Positions 1-7,438 are shown, numbered from the stretch's first letter. The stretch is 15,401 nucleotides of DNA from JAZKFR01 sp040386295 (GCA_040386295.1 JAZKFR010000032.1:1-15401); one strand, 5' to 3'. Numbers and translations: made by a program. The notes: generated by a model not told the origin, from the sequence alone.

Positions 1-1
1 C

Positions 2-442
2 TGGACCAATATCCGGCGGCAAACCATTTGTGCAGTGCAGGGCAGCTTTTTCAACAAGCCCATGAGCGAGCGTTATCTGCTTAATTTGCAGACCTACAAG
101 ACCGTGCGCGATGCGCGCCTGGCGCTGCGCGATGGACAATGTTCGGGCTTCCTGTATGCCACCGCGGCGCTGGAGAACACCCGCTTGGGCGCCGACTTCA
201 ACGGCTACCGGATGCCGCTGACCAACGCGCTGATCACGCCGATGGCCATTTTCGTTGCCCCGAACGAGAAAGGGTCGGAACTCGATGTGCTGCTGGGCGA
301 CATCATGGCCGAGCTGCATCGTACCGGCTGGCTGCTGCAAAAGAACCAGAACTGGGGCATCAGCTCGACCGAATGGCTGACCACGCAAAACGCCATCAGT
401 CGGCGCAGATTGGTTTGCAGCAGGGCGAGCGTGGCGGCGTAG
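2..442 (+). CDS. Amino-acid ABC transporter substrate-binding protein (family 3), C-terminal fragment
   Basis: The frame is open from the left edge, so the N-terminus, including any signal peptide, lies outside the window. The visible part reads like lobe 2 of a bacterial extracellular solute-binding protein family 3: an ICAVQGSFFNKPMSERY stretch, then TYKTVRDARLALRDGQCSGF, then the closing segment around GSELDVLLGDIMAELHRTGW and NWGIS. Such proteins bind polar amino acids in the periplasm and deliver them to an ABC permease. Family-like sequence stops at about position 390 (WLTTQNA). The last 17 or so residues up to the stop at 440-442 are antisense to the NuoM-like gene that converges here and are probably not native. 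No permease or ATPase partner is in the window. The family call is confident; the C-terminal end is not reliable. Confidence 0.72.
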   Translation, partial: WTNIRRQTICAVQGSFFNKPMSERYLLNLQTYKTVRDARLALRDGQCSGFLYATAALENTRLGADFNGYRMPLTNALITPMAIFVAPNEKGSELDVLLGDIMAELHRTGWLLQKNQNWGISSTEWLTTQNAISRRRLVCSRASVAA

Positions 443-1350
443 AAAATACCGGCGGTGGCAAAGGCGATGACGTAGGGCTGCCAGTGCACGACAGCCCAGG
501 GTGTGAGCGGTAAAACAAAGCGCGCCATGCCGTAAATGCCGATTTTGACGCCGAGTAAGAGAATTGGCCCGACCGCCACCAGGCCGTGTCGTGCCGTATT
601 GGGCAGCCAACCGTGCAGGGGAAACAGCGGGGTGCGGATCGCCAAGCCGTAAAACAGCAAGAAGAAAGCGAGTGATTGCAGCGTCGATGACGGCGGCGTT
701 TGCATCAACTCAAACAAGTCGAAATGCCAGGCGCCCGCGTGCTTGTCGGCGTGGTTCCAGCCGAGCACGACAACGCCTGCCATGAAGAGCGCGCAGCCGA
801 GTAATTGGTATTGCAAGAAGCGAGACAGCGCTTGCCTTTCTGCTTCCGCCGAAGCCCAGCGCCAGAGTAGGTAGCTGATGAGGATCAACTGCAAGCTGGC
901 GGCGGCGGCAAACCAAAGCAGATTTAAGGTGCTCAGTAGACTCATCAGCGTTGCTTCAATCAGCAACAGAATGCTGATCAAACGTGCCGGGGAAAGATGT
1001 TCGCGCGCCATGCCATAAAAACTGAGCAAAACGGTGGTGAGCGCGGTGAGCAGCATAAAGAGCACGGTTAGTCCGTCGGCGGCGACGTGGTAGCCGAGGC
1101 TGGGTAGGTGTTCGGCAAATTGCAGTTGAGGGTTGCTGGCGTCGAGCCGACGGTAGAGATCCAGCACTAAAAACAGTTCAAGCAGGGCGATAAAACGACC
1201 TAGCCAAATCGCCAGCGTGCTAGCGCGCCCGTGTTGTTTGTCGGCTTGGCCGCGCCAAAGAAAGAGCAGCAAGGCGCCGAGTAGGGGTAGGCATTGCAGT
1301 GTGCTGAGCAGCGGGTAGGGGGCGTTAGCCAACCAAGAGAGTTCGTTCAG
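205..1350 (-). CDS. Second NuoM-like antiporter-type subunit of the Dab cluster, degenerate and 3' truncated
   Basis: This is a polytopic membrane protein of the complex I NuoL/M/N (proton-antiporter-like) family, last in the Dab cluster, 94 bp after dabB. Family features are the FPLHGWLP segment, the following GVKIGIYG helix and LQTNLRRLMAFCVVSH. Conserved charges are missing. Where the upstream NuoM-like paralogue has CWELTLIP, this protein has AASLQLIL, so the TM5 Glu becomes Ser (about residue 152). The TM7 Lys before PLFPLH is Arg (about 239). The usual DxxVEAPT loop is replaced by NTARHGLVAVG. The Lys in GVKIGIYG is kept. Start: no in-frame ATG exists. CTG at 1350-1348 sits 7 nt after a perfect AAGGAG and gives an MNELSWLANAPYP N-terminus; TTG at 1332 is the alternative, but 25 nt from that site. 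Family sequence ends near 380-390, and the residues down to the stop at 205 are antisense to the neighbouring gene. Confidence 0.7.
   Translation of the reverse strand: MNELSWLANAPYPLLSTLQCLPLLGALLLFLWRGQADKQHGRASTLAIWLGRFIALLELFLVLDLYRRLDASNPQLQFAEHLPSLGYHVAADGLTVLFMLLTALTTVLLSFYGMAREHLSPARLISILLLIEATLMSLLSTLNLLWFAAAASLQLILISYLLWRWASAEAERQALSRFLQYQLLGCALFMAGVVVLGWNHADKHAGAWHFDLFELMQTPPSSTLQSLAFFLLFYGLAIRTPLFPLHGWLPNTARHGLVAVGPILLLGVKIGIYGMARFVLPLTPWAVVHWQPYVIAFATAGIFYAATLALLQTNLRRLMAFCVVSHSVELMPQFWFFCSSQPVRCSSAMMSPSSTSSSDPFSFGATKMAIGVISALVSGIR
370..400. other. Breakpoint joining two convergent, truncated genes
   Basis: Plus-strand reading shows solute-binding-protein sequence up to about 390. 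Minus-strand reading shows NuoM-family sequence (LRRLMAFCVVSH) down to about 375-390, followed by residues that do not fit the family. Both genes therefore lose their C-termini at the same place. NuoM-type proteins normally continue for well over 100 residues after this conserved motif. Either two unrelated contigs were joined or a real deletion or inversion ended here. The exact base cannot be fixed from one sequence. Confidence 0.6.
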
Positions 1351-1363
1351 AGTAGCGCTCCTT
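1348..1363 (-). promoter_or_regulatory. Strong ribosome binding site pointing to a CTG start codon
   Basis: On the minus strand, AAGGAG (1363-1358) is followed by 7 nt and then CTG (1350-1348), in frame with the second NuoM-like gene. The next standard start downstream is TTG at 1332, 25 nt from the Shine-Dalgarno sequence, which is too far. This spacing decides the start in favour of the rare CTG codon, unless the ancestral ATG was mutated or a base is wrong. Confidence 0.55.
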
Positions 1364-1444
1364 ATATTTTGCGCAGGCTTGCTAGCGTTTGCGTCGCTTG
1401 GCGTGCGTTGAGGGGAGTGATCGCGTTTTGTGGCTGCCGGCGCA

Positions 1445-3010
1445 TCACAAAATGACGACGAAGGTCGCGATCACCATCAACAGCAGATAGCGTGGTTGTT
1501 CGAGTAGGTCTTCGATGATCAGCATGTTTTGGCCCAGATGCTGCAAAACACGTTTGAGCAAGCCGTCTTGCCTGAGCAACAGATGATTCTCTAGGCTTTG
1601 ACAATGCGTTGCCAGCGTCGCTAACAGATATTCGGCGACGCCGTGGCTGTGTTCTGGCGTGTAATGCGCTGCGCTGTCTTGCTGGCTTTGTTCTGGGCTG
1701 GGCGCGACGTAAGGAACGCCGAGCAGGGGGTCGATGACACGCTGATCAAGTCCGCGCAAATCGTGGCTGACGGCGTAACTAGGCCGCGTTAGCAGATTGT
1801 GCGCCAGCGCTTCTAGCCAAAAACCTTGCCCGGCGCCGGTATACAGCCAGCGCCATTGAAATAACTTGCGCTCCAGCCAGGGCAAGGCGCGGGGCGGGGT
1901 GGGCGCGCGGACCAATTGGAGAAAAGACGGCGCTAAGAGCAGTTGATAGCTACGCCAGGCAGCGTGCAAGCAGAGGTGTACGTTGGCCAGCGTGAACAGG
2001 CCGAGACCACAGAAGAAAAACATCAGCCCGACTTGGGTCAGGGTGGACAAAATCAAAGCCGCTTTGACGTTGCTTTGCACCCAGCCGCAGCACTGTGCGT
2101 AGAGGGCGGTACAGAGTCCGATACAGAGCAGCAAATTCATCATTTCGGGCATGCGCAGCAGCAGGGGTTCGAGGCGTAGCACTAAATAAACGCCCAGATG
2201 AATCATCAGTCCGCCGTAAAACAGGGCTGAGGAGGGCGTTGGGCCGTCTAGGGCGCGCGTTAGCCACGGCGAAAAAGGGAGTTGCGCCGACTTGATCAGG
2301 GCAGCGATCAGCAGGCTGAGCACAAAGAGACGGCTTTCGCCGCTGTGCAGTAGCGTCTCGCTGTTCAGCGTTTGCCATTCAAGGCTATGGGCAAACCAGA
2401 CAGCCAACGCAATCGCCAGAATGAACGCTGCGTCGCCTATGCGTTGCGTTAAGCAGACAAACAGCGCGTTATGCGTTGCTTGCGGTCTAGCCCAGGCGTA
2501 GCCGATGAGTAACCACGAGCTCAAGCCGACCAGCTCCCAACCGACCAAAGCGAGCGCGAGATTGCCGGCGAGGACGACGGTAAACATGCCGCTGAGAAAA
2601 AGATTGAGCAGGGCAAAAAACCGTCTGAAGCCGACTTCGCGGTGTAAATACGTCGCTGAAAAACGCAGCGTGATCCAGCCGATCAGCGCGATCAAGGTGG
2701 CAAACGGCAGGCTGCTGCGGTCAAGCAGAAAAGAAAAATTTAAGGCAACGCCGTCAATCTCCAGCCAAGTCGCGAAATTGGCTACAACGCCGGATCCTCG
2801 CTGCCACACCGTCCAATCAATCGCCAGCAAAAGCAGCAAACAAAGCAGTGCTGCGCCGTTGGCGTAAGCCAACACACGGCCTTCCGCCTGGTCTGCCGCA
2901 ACTTGCGTGCTAGCCCAGCCAGGCGCACGCAGCAGCGGTAAACCAATGAGCAGCGCGGCGCAAAGCGGCAGCAACGGCAGCCAGTACACTAAGTAGATCA
3001 ATGGATTCAT
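1445..3010 (-). CDS. dabB: DabB: NuoL-like membrane subunit of the inorganic-carbon (DAC) complex
   Basis: This 521-residue protein is a hydrophobic member of the NuoL/Mrp-antiporter-like family and the expected membrane partner of DabA. In described DAC complexes DabB couples a cation gradient (H+ or Na+) to DabA, which hydrates CO2 to bicarbonate on the cytoplasmic side. Visible landmarks are VGWELVGLSSWLLIG (Glu at 159), ALIKSAQLPFSPWL (Lys 240), LDGPTPSSALFYGG, and QSNVKAALILSTLTQVG (Lys 316). The usual His of the FHxWLP segment is Ser here, common in DabB-like proteins as far as I can judge. A C-terminal hydrophobic segment (YLLLMVIATFVVIL) ends the protein. The start is ATG at 3010. There is no Shine-Dalgarno sequence, because a transposon inverted repeat lies directly upstream of the start codon. 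The first 13 codons appear again across the N gap because of unmerged assembly overlap. Confidence 0.85.
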   Translation of the reverse strand: MNPLIYLVYWLPLLPLCAALLIGLPLLRAPGWASTQVAADQAEGRVLAYANGAALLCLLLLLAIDWTVWQRGSGVVANFATWLEIDGVALNFSFLLDRSSLPFATLIALIGWITLRFSATYLHREVGFRRFFALLNLFLSGMFTVVLAGNLALALVGWELVGLSSWLLIGYAWARPQATHNALFVCLTQRIGDAAFILAIALAVWFAHSLEWQTLNSETLLHSGESRLFVLSLLIAALIKSAQLPFSPWLTRALDGPTPSSALFYGGLMIHLGVYLVLRLEPLLLRMPEMMNLLLCIGLCTALYAQCCGWVQSNVKAALILSTLTQVGLMFFFCGLGLFTLANVHLCLHAAWRSYQLLLAPSFLQLVRAPTPPRALPWLERKLFQWRWLYTGAGQGFWLEALAHNLLTRPSYAVSHDLRGLDQRVIDPLLGVPYVAPSPEQSQQDSAAHYTPEHSHGVAEYLLATLATHCQSLENHLLLRQDGLLKRVLQHLGQNMLIIEDLLEQPRYLLLMVIATFVVIL

Positions 3011-3025
3011 AAATCAATGGGGTCA
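2971..3025. repeat. First copy of a 55-bp direct duplication at the assembly gap
   Basis: These 55 bases, which include the dabB start codon and the first 15 bases of its upstream region, are identical to 3126-3180 on the other side of the run of Ns. The copies abut both gap edges exactly, as expected for the two ends of contigs that overlap by one k-mer. Confidence 0.95.
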
Positions 3026-3125
3026 NNNNNNNNNNNNNNNNNNNNNNNNNNNNNNNNNNNNNNNNNNNNNNNNNNNNNNNNNNNNNNNNNNNNNNNNNNN
3101 NNNNNNNNNNNNNNNNNNNNNNNNN
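3026..3125. other. Assembly gap of exactly 100 N
   Basis: The run of Ns is exactly 100 long, a common placeholder for unknown gap size. With identical 55-bp flanks on each side, the true sequence is most likely continuous with one 55-bp copy and no missing DNA. Confidence 0.95.
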
Positions 3126-3180
3126 GCAACGGCAGCCAGTACACTAAGTAGATCAATGGATTCATAAATCAATGGGGTCA
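3126..3180. repeat. Second copy of the 55-bp duplication at the assembly gap
   Basis: Identical to 2971-3025. It repeats the first 40 bases of dabB (minus-strand ATG at 3165-3163) and then continues into the transposon inverted repeat. It is almost certainly the same locus counted twice. Confidence 0.95.
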
Positions 3181-3195
3181 GAGTCGGTTGATTTT
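3166..3195. repeat. Left inverted repeat of the RAYT element
   Basis: This 30-bp repeat matches the reverse complement of 3943-3972 except at one base (G instead of A in the TCGGTTG part). It begins at the base next to the dabB start codon and carries the last six codons of the transposase, stop included (KINRL then TGA at 3180-3178). The mismatch weakens the internal 7-bp stem in this copy. Confidence 0.85.
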
Positions 3196-3888
3196 AAATT
3201 GCGCTGATTTTCTATCGCCGCCTCTGGCGGATGGCCCGATTCGCCGCGCTGTTTGTTCTTGAATGCGCTGCTTAAAGCGATCATCGCCTAACACCCAGGC
3301 TTTATGCGTCGCTGTTCTGATCTCATCCATCGTTTTTTCTGGGAGCTGATCCTTGAACAGCGCTCGGTACGCCTCCTGCTGCGCTAGCGTGTTTGATCCC
3401 AAGCGCTGGTATTCGATATGGGGCGTCAGCAAATTATTTTCCTCACCTAAGGCGTTGTAGCGATAGCTTGACCAAGGGTAGGCCGAGGGATGCTCGACCA
3501 TGCCTGCGCGTACAGGGTTTAGCTCTAGGTAACGCATGCAGGTCAACAAGTAAGCCTCGGAGTCAATCAGGCTGGCTTTGTAACGGCCTTCCCACAGCGT
3601 GCCCGTGCGTTGGTAGCGGTCGTTGTAGTAGCGCACGTAATAGCGTCCCAACATCTGCATGGTGTTGCTGAGACTTTGTTCTGTGTGGGGCGTGATGAGC
3701 AAATGAACGTGGTTCGTCATCAGCACATAGGCGTGAATAGCGCAGCCGTATTGGCTGCACGCCGAGGCTAACTTCTGAAGATAAAAAGGGTAATCCGCGT
3801 TGAGACAAAAAATCTCGCTGCGATTATTGCCGCGCACGATGACGTGTTGCGGTTGGCCAGGAAGAACAAATCTCGGTAGGCGTGCCAT
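3178..3888 (-). CDS. REP-associated tyrosine (Y1) transposase, RAYT family
   Basis: This 236-residue protein has the TnpA-REP / Y1_Tnp (HUH single-strand nuclease) layout. The N-terminus is MARLPRFVLPGQPQHVIVRGNNR. The metal-binding HUH motif is in LMTNHVHLLITP (His-Val-His). The RAYT signature region GTLWEGRYKASLID...YLELNPVRAGMV follows, then PWSSYR. A Tyr in the YYNDRYQR region is a candidate nucleophile, but I cannot assign it. Such enzymes cut and join single-stranded DNA at palindromic ends. The start is ATG at 3888, 6 nt downstream of GAGGT. The frame is intact, so the enzyme could be active. The stop codon lies inside the left inverted repeat. It is a passenger in the Dab operon, not part of its function. 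Confidence 0.9.
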   Translation of the reverse strand: MARLPRFVLPGQPQHVIVRGNNRSEIFCLNADYPFYLQKLASACSQYGCAIHAYVLMTNHVHLLITPHTEQSLSNTMQMLGRYYVRYYNDRYQRTGTLWEGRYKASLIDSEAYLLTCMRYLELNPVRAGMVEHPSAYPWSSYRYNALGEENNLLTPHIEYQRLGSNTLAQQEAYRALFKDQLPEKTMDEIRTATHKAWVLGDDRFKQRIQEQTARRIGPSARGGDRKSAQFKINRL

Positions 3889-3942
3889 TTGCGACCTCGG
3901 TTTTTGTTAGTCGGACTGAGCGGGATAATGGGGCTTTAATCA

Positions 3943-3972
3943 AAAATCAATCGACTCTGACCCCATTGATTT
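3943..3972. repeat. Right inverted repeat of the RAYT element, carrying the dabA stop codon
   Basis: This is the 30-bp partner of 3166-3195. It contains a perfect 7-bp palindrome (AATCAAT / ATTGATT) around a 13-nt loop. On the minus strand dabA reads through it as INGVRVD and stops at TGA (3949-3947). Confidence 0.85.
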
Positions 3973-6900
3973 TTTGCCAGCCTAGGCCGGGTCTGAAGCG
4001 TTTTAGTTGGCCGCTGTGCGGGCATTGGGCGGCGAGGAGTAGCCAGCCGTTGCCGACTAATTCTTGGAGCATGCTTTGGCGCTGGTAAATTGCGTCGATT
4101 ACTTCGCTGCTGTGTTCGACAACGAGCAGGAGGCGCATGGCTTCGTGCTGTTCGACCATCTGGCTGGGCAGCCCTATGCGTAAGTCTGATTGCGTGCCGT
4201 CCATAACGCCGAAGCGGCCAACGAGGTTGTGCGTGATTTTGCTGCCGCAGCCAAAGCGCTCGTTATCGGCTTTGGAGAAAAAATAGTCGAGGCTGATGCC
4301 GACGCTGACCGGTGCGGCGAGACAGAGCAGGGGTTCCAGCTGAGCGCCGTCTTGGTCTGTGCTCGGGTCGTAAGAGATCAACAGGCTGCGTCGCTCAAGG
4401 CACAGGCCGCGACTCATGCGACGACGGCCAATCAAGGCGCTGGCCAAGTTGGTGTGGCCGAGCTCGGCACGGGCTTGCGCAAAGTCGTGGCGACGTGCGC
4501 TGAGGTGGCGTTTTGCTTGTTTGGCGTTGGCGATGTTGGGCCTGGGCGTGAAGCGCTGGCAGCGTTCGCTGGCGTGTCGTCCGAGCGCTGCATCGACCTC
4601 GCGCCGCAATGTCTTGAACGCTTTTTCTTGGCTCTGCGGCAACTGATCTAGCGCGTACCAAACGAATGATTCGTCGCAGGTATTGTGTTCGGCGCCGATG
4701 AAGTAGGTGCTTGCGGGGATCACGATGCCTTGCGCCGCAAGACCCGCGCGCACCGGCGCTTGATTGGCCAGGGCGGCAAAAATGCGTGCATTCGGCCCGC
4801 CGTGCCGTCCGCGACAGGCGCTACAGTGGTAGGCCACGAGGTGTGGGTTGTTGCGGCTATCCGAGCCGTGGCCGACGAGGATGACGAACGGGGCAAAAGC
4901 GCTGCTGCTTCCGGTTAAACCAATGCTGCGCAGCAGGCCGCCGATACAGTCAATTTTTTCAGCCAGGCTAAAACCCATATGTGTTTCTAGTTCAGCGTTG
5001 GCTGCGCCGGCCTGCTTGCTTGCTTGGCGCTTAGGCTCTTCTTCTGCGGCGTCTAGGCTCAAACTGAGCTGAGTGGGCTGGCCATCGATGCAGGCTGCGA
5101 GTGCGCTGCGTAAACGGCCACTAACGCCCGGCGCTAAGGTGTTGCCGATTAAATTAAGCAGGCCAAAGGGGGCAGCCAATACGCTCAGCAGCGGCGTTTT
5201 CCAGCCGCTGTGCTCAGCTTGATGGCCGTGTAACGCTTGCTGCCAAGCCAAGCGCCAGGCTCTACGCCAGCGTGGCGCGGCGGCGTGGAGTACAACCCGG
5301 TTGCGCGGCGAGACGCTGACTGGGCATAGCGCTTCCGCTTGCGTTTCGTCTAAGCCTTGCCAGAGCAGCGGCAAGTTGAAAGAACCGGCGCTGCCAAAGG
5401 TCGTTAAAGCGGGGTTGAGTTCTTCTAAATGCCTGCGTATGCCTTCTTCACGGTCGTCCATACAAAACACGAATTGCGCCTGCGTGTTTGCGTGAGCGCT
5501 TGCGCTCGTGGCGTCGGCGCTGTCTGGCGCTGCGCTAATCCGCGCATGGTTGGCCGCCAGTGCGGCAAACAAATTTTGTTCGTAGTGTCGTTCGTAAGCG
5601 AGTAGGCGTAGATGTGCCGCCGTTTGCGCGGGCAGTGCGTAGGCGCAGTCGAGCAAGGCGCGTGCGCCGCTGTTGCCGAGTTTATGTAGTGCGTCAGCAT
5701 TCAGCGCCAGCGCTTGTGCCAGGCGAAAGAGTGGCCAGGCCAGTACGGCTTTTTGCTCTGCTTCTGCCTGCGCGCTTGGCTTCAGCGTTTCGCTGCGCCA
5801 CTGGGCTAAACGTTCGGCCCAGCGTTGCCAATCGTCGGCGCTGATTTTGCTGTGTTCTTCGGCCGCCGCGCTGCGTGTTGCTGCGGCTAGGGTGTACTGC
5901 AGTTCGTTGAGCAGATCGTCAGGCATTTCTGCCGCTGCTTGTGCCGTTTGCGCTGCTTGTGCGTTCGCCTGCGGCGTCGCCCCACTGCCTTGGTTTAGCC
6001 CTAGGGAACGCCCATAAGCGTGGCGTACCCATAGTTCAGCCGGGTGGCTCATAAAGTAATCGTCCAGCTCGCTGAGCAGTAGGGGGAGCTGCCACTGACT
6101 GCGCACCAGCTGCTCGGCGTAAAGACGTTCGAGCACCAAGTGCACGGCTAGGTAGTCGAGCATATTGAAGGCGCTGGCGGTTGTGTCCTGGCGGCTTTCT
6201 GGCGGGCTGGGATCGAGCTGGCCTGCGCTTTCTTTCAAGGCGTGCTGTAAAAATAGGCCAGCCCAACCGGGCAAACTGAGCGCTAAAGCGAGCAGATAAT
6301 CCGCCGAGCGGGCGGCATCCGGGCCTAAACGCGAGAGCTCGTTGATGATCGCTTGCTCTGCGCTGGCAGGTAATTCGGCCAGCGCCGCCCGCGCGCCGCT
6401 CAAGCCGTTGAGCGTCCAATCCCAGTCGTTCAGTGCGCTCGCCCGCCAAGCCGCATAAAAACCTTGGGCTCGCGCTGGATTAGGCCAGGCAGCAATACCC
6501 TGGTCGAGATGCGCAGCAAGATGACGGATCAGCTGCGGCAGCACGGCTTGGCGAATATCTTGGCCGGTCAGTTGATACAACAAATCGCTCAAGATCAGGG
6601 TTTCGCCCAAGCCTGCGCTGAGTTGCCGCCAGAGCACCGGGGCTTCTTCTTCCCAGGGTTTTTTCTTCGGTGCGCTGCTGGCAAACAAACCTGAAAAATC
6701 TAGGTTGGGATCGTTTAAAGCAGAGCTTGCATGAAGAGATGTCGTTGCCGATGCCAATTTGGCCTGCGTTGAATCGCTGTGAAAATTTTGCGTTTGCGCT
6801 GCGGCGCTTGCCGTGGGCGTCATGACTGCGCAGGCGGCTGCCCATAAAGCTGCCACCGCCTCGGCTTCGTGGCGGGTGGGCGTATCCGTTTTTTCCGCCG

Positions 6901-7435
6901 CTGCTGTTCCCCTTTCCGCTGCGCTGGCTGCGGCGAGACAAGCCGCGCGCGTTGTTGCGTCAAGCTCCGGGTCAAAGCGTTGCAAGGCTTGTTCTGCCTC
7001 GATTTTCCAGCGTAAAGCGCGGGCGTTGATTGCGCTGGGTGGGTGCAGCACGGCGGCGCGTAGCACATCGCCTCGGCGTAAAGCCCGTTCGCCCAGACAT
7101 TGCGTTTCAGTTAACCAAGTATCGCCTGCTAACTCGGGCAGTTGGCGCACAGCGGCCTTGAGGTCGGCGTCTTGAATCCGCCCTTGCGCGTATAACTGGC
7201 ACGCCGTTGCCGCGTCTAACCAGGGTTGTGCTCCGCTCAGGCGTGATGCTTCTGCCAGAGCCTGCGTAAAGGGCAAATGCTGCAAGCCGCGCAAAGCGTT
7301 GTTATGAATAAACTCGCCGAGCGCCGCTTGGGCCGGTAGAAGTTGTTTTAAACGCGCCATACATGCCTGCAAACCGGCGTTTGGCGCGCGCTCAAGCGCT
7401 GCTTCTTGTGCCGAGGGTTCAGGCCTTGTTGTCAC
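3947..7435 (-). CDS. dabA: DabA: DUF2309, carbonic-anhydrase-like subunit of the inorganic-carbon uptake complex
   Basis: This 1162-residue soluble protein belongs to DUF2309 (PF10070, DabA/UPF0753), the catalytic zinc subunit of DAC complexes that convert CO2 to bicarbonate one way at the inner membrane. The metal-site signature is complete: Cys658 and Asp660 in VFCMDDREEGIRRHLEE, and His856 and Cys871 in LVGHGSDSRNNPHLVAYHC. The 15-residue His-Cys spacing matches the Zn ligands reported for Halothiobacillus DabA (H524, C539). The N-terminal FIHNNALRGLQHLPF segment is also family-like. The protein is far longer than the roughly 830-residue Halothiobacillus protein. Extra Ala/Gln/Ser/Thr-rich low-complexity stretches (about residues 165-250, 490-515 and 635-650) account for part of this. 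The start is GTG at 7435, 3 nt after the upstream NuoM-like stop, implying translational coupling. The last seven residues (INGVRVD) and the stop come from the transposon repeat. Confidence 0.93.
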   Translation of the reverse strand: MTTRPEPSAQEAALERAPNAGLQACMARLKQLLPAQAALGEFIHNNALRGLQHLPFTQALAEASRLSGAQPWLDAATACQLYAQGRIQDADLKAAVRQLPELAGDTWLTETQCLGERALRRGDVLRAAVLHPPSAINARALRWKIEAEQALQRFDPELDATTRAACLAAASAAERGTAAAEKTDTPTRHEAEAVAALWAAACAVMTPTASAAAQTQNFHSDSTQAKLASATTSLHASSALNDPNLDFSGLFASSAPKKKPWEEEAPVLWRQLSAGLGETLILSDLLYQLTGQDIRQAVLPQLIRHLAAHLDQGIAAWPNPARAQGFYAAWRASALNDWDWTLNGLSGARAALAELPASAEQAIINELSRLGPDAARSADYLLALALSLPGWAGLFLQHALKESAGQLDPSPPESRQDTTASAFNMLDYLAVHLVLERLYAEQLVRSQWQLPLLLSELDDYFMSHPAELWVRHAYGRSLGLNQGSGATPQANAQAAQTAQAAAEMPDDLLNELQYTLAAATRSAAAEEHSKISADDWQRWAERLAQWRSETLKPSAQAEAEQKAVLAWPLFRLAQALALNADALHKLGNSGARALLDCAYALPAQTAAHLRLLAYERHYEQNLFAALAANHARISAAPDSADATSASAHANTQAQFVFCMDDREEGIRRHLEELNPALTTFGSAGSFNLPLLWQGLDETQAEALCPVSVSPRNRVVLHAAAPRWRRAWRLAWQQALHGHQAEHSGWKTPLLSVLAAPFGLLNLIGNTLAPGVSGRLRSALAACIDGQPTQLSLSLDAAEEEPKRQASKQAGAANAELETHMGFSLAEKIDCIGGLLRSIGLTGSSSAFAPFVILVGHGSDSRNNPHLVAYHCSACRGRHGGPNARIFAALANQAPVRAGLAAQGIVIPASTYFIGAEHNTCDESFVWYALDQLPQSQEKAFKTLRREVDAALGRHASERCQRFTPRPNIANAKQAKRHLSARRHDFAQARAELGHTNLASALIGRRRMSRGLCLERRSLLISYDPSTDQDGAQLEPLLCLAAPVSVGISLDYFFSKADNERFGCGSKITHNLVGRFGVMDGTQSDLRIGLPSQMVEQHEAMRLLLVVEHSSEVIDAIYQRQSMLQELVGNGWLLLAAQCPHSGQLKRFRPGLGWQKINGVRVD

Positions 7436-7438
7436 GGT

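Larger units (their letters stand above)
3166..3972 (-). mobile_element. RAYT (REP-associated Y1 transposase) element inserted between dabA and dabB
   Basis: One transposase gene is enclosed by 30-bp inverted repeats at 3166-3195 and 3943-3972, with a single mismatch between them. Each repeat is itself a small imperfect palindrome (AATCAAT, 13-nt GGGGTCAGAGTCG loop, ATTGATT) that could fold as a hairpin, as expected for substrates of HUH/Y1 enzymes. No target-site duplication is evident. The element sits exactly between two genes of one operon in the same orientation: its right repeat contains the dabA stop codon and its left repeat abuts the dabB ATG. The boundaries may be off by a few A/T bases. 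Confidence 0.8.

Noticed and set aside
2971..3180. Biological tandem duplication of the dabB start region
   Set aside because: The two copies are exactly identical, end exactly at the Ns, and the gap is exactly 100; an assembly overlap is far more likely.
3178..3888. Ordinary IS200/IS605 TnpA
   Set aside because: At 236 residues it is longer than IS200 TnpA (about 140-155) and carries the RAYT signature GTLWEGRYKASLID / ELNPVRAGMV; the inverted-repeat ends also fit RAYT-type elements better.
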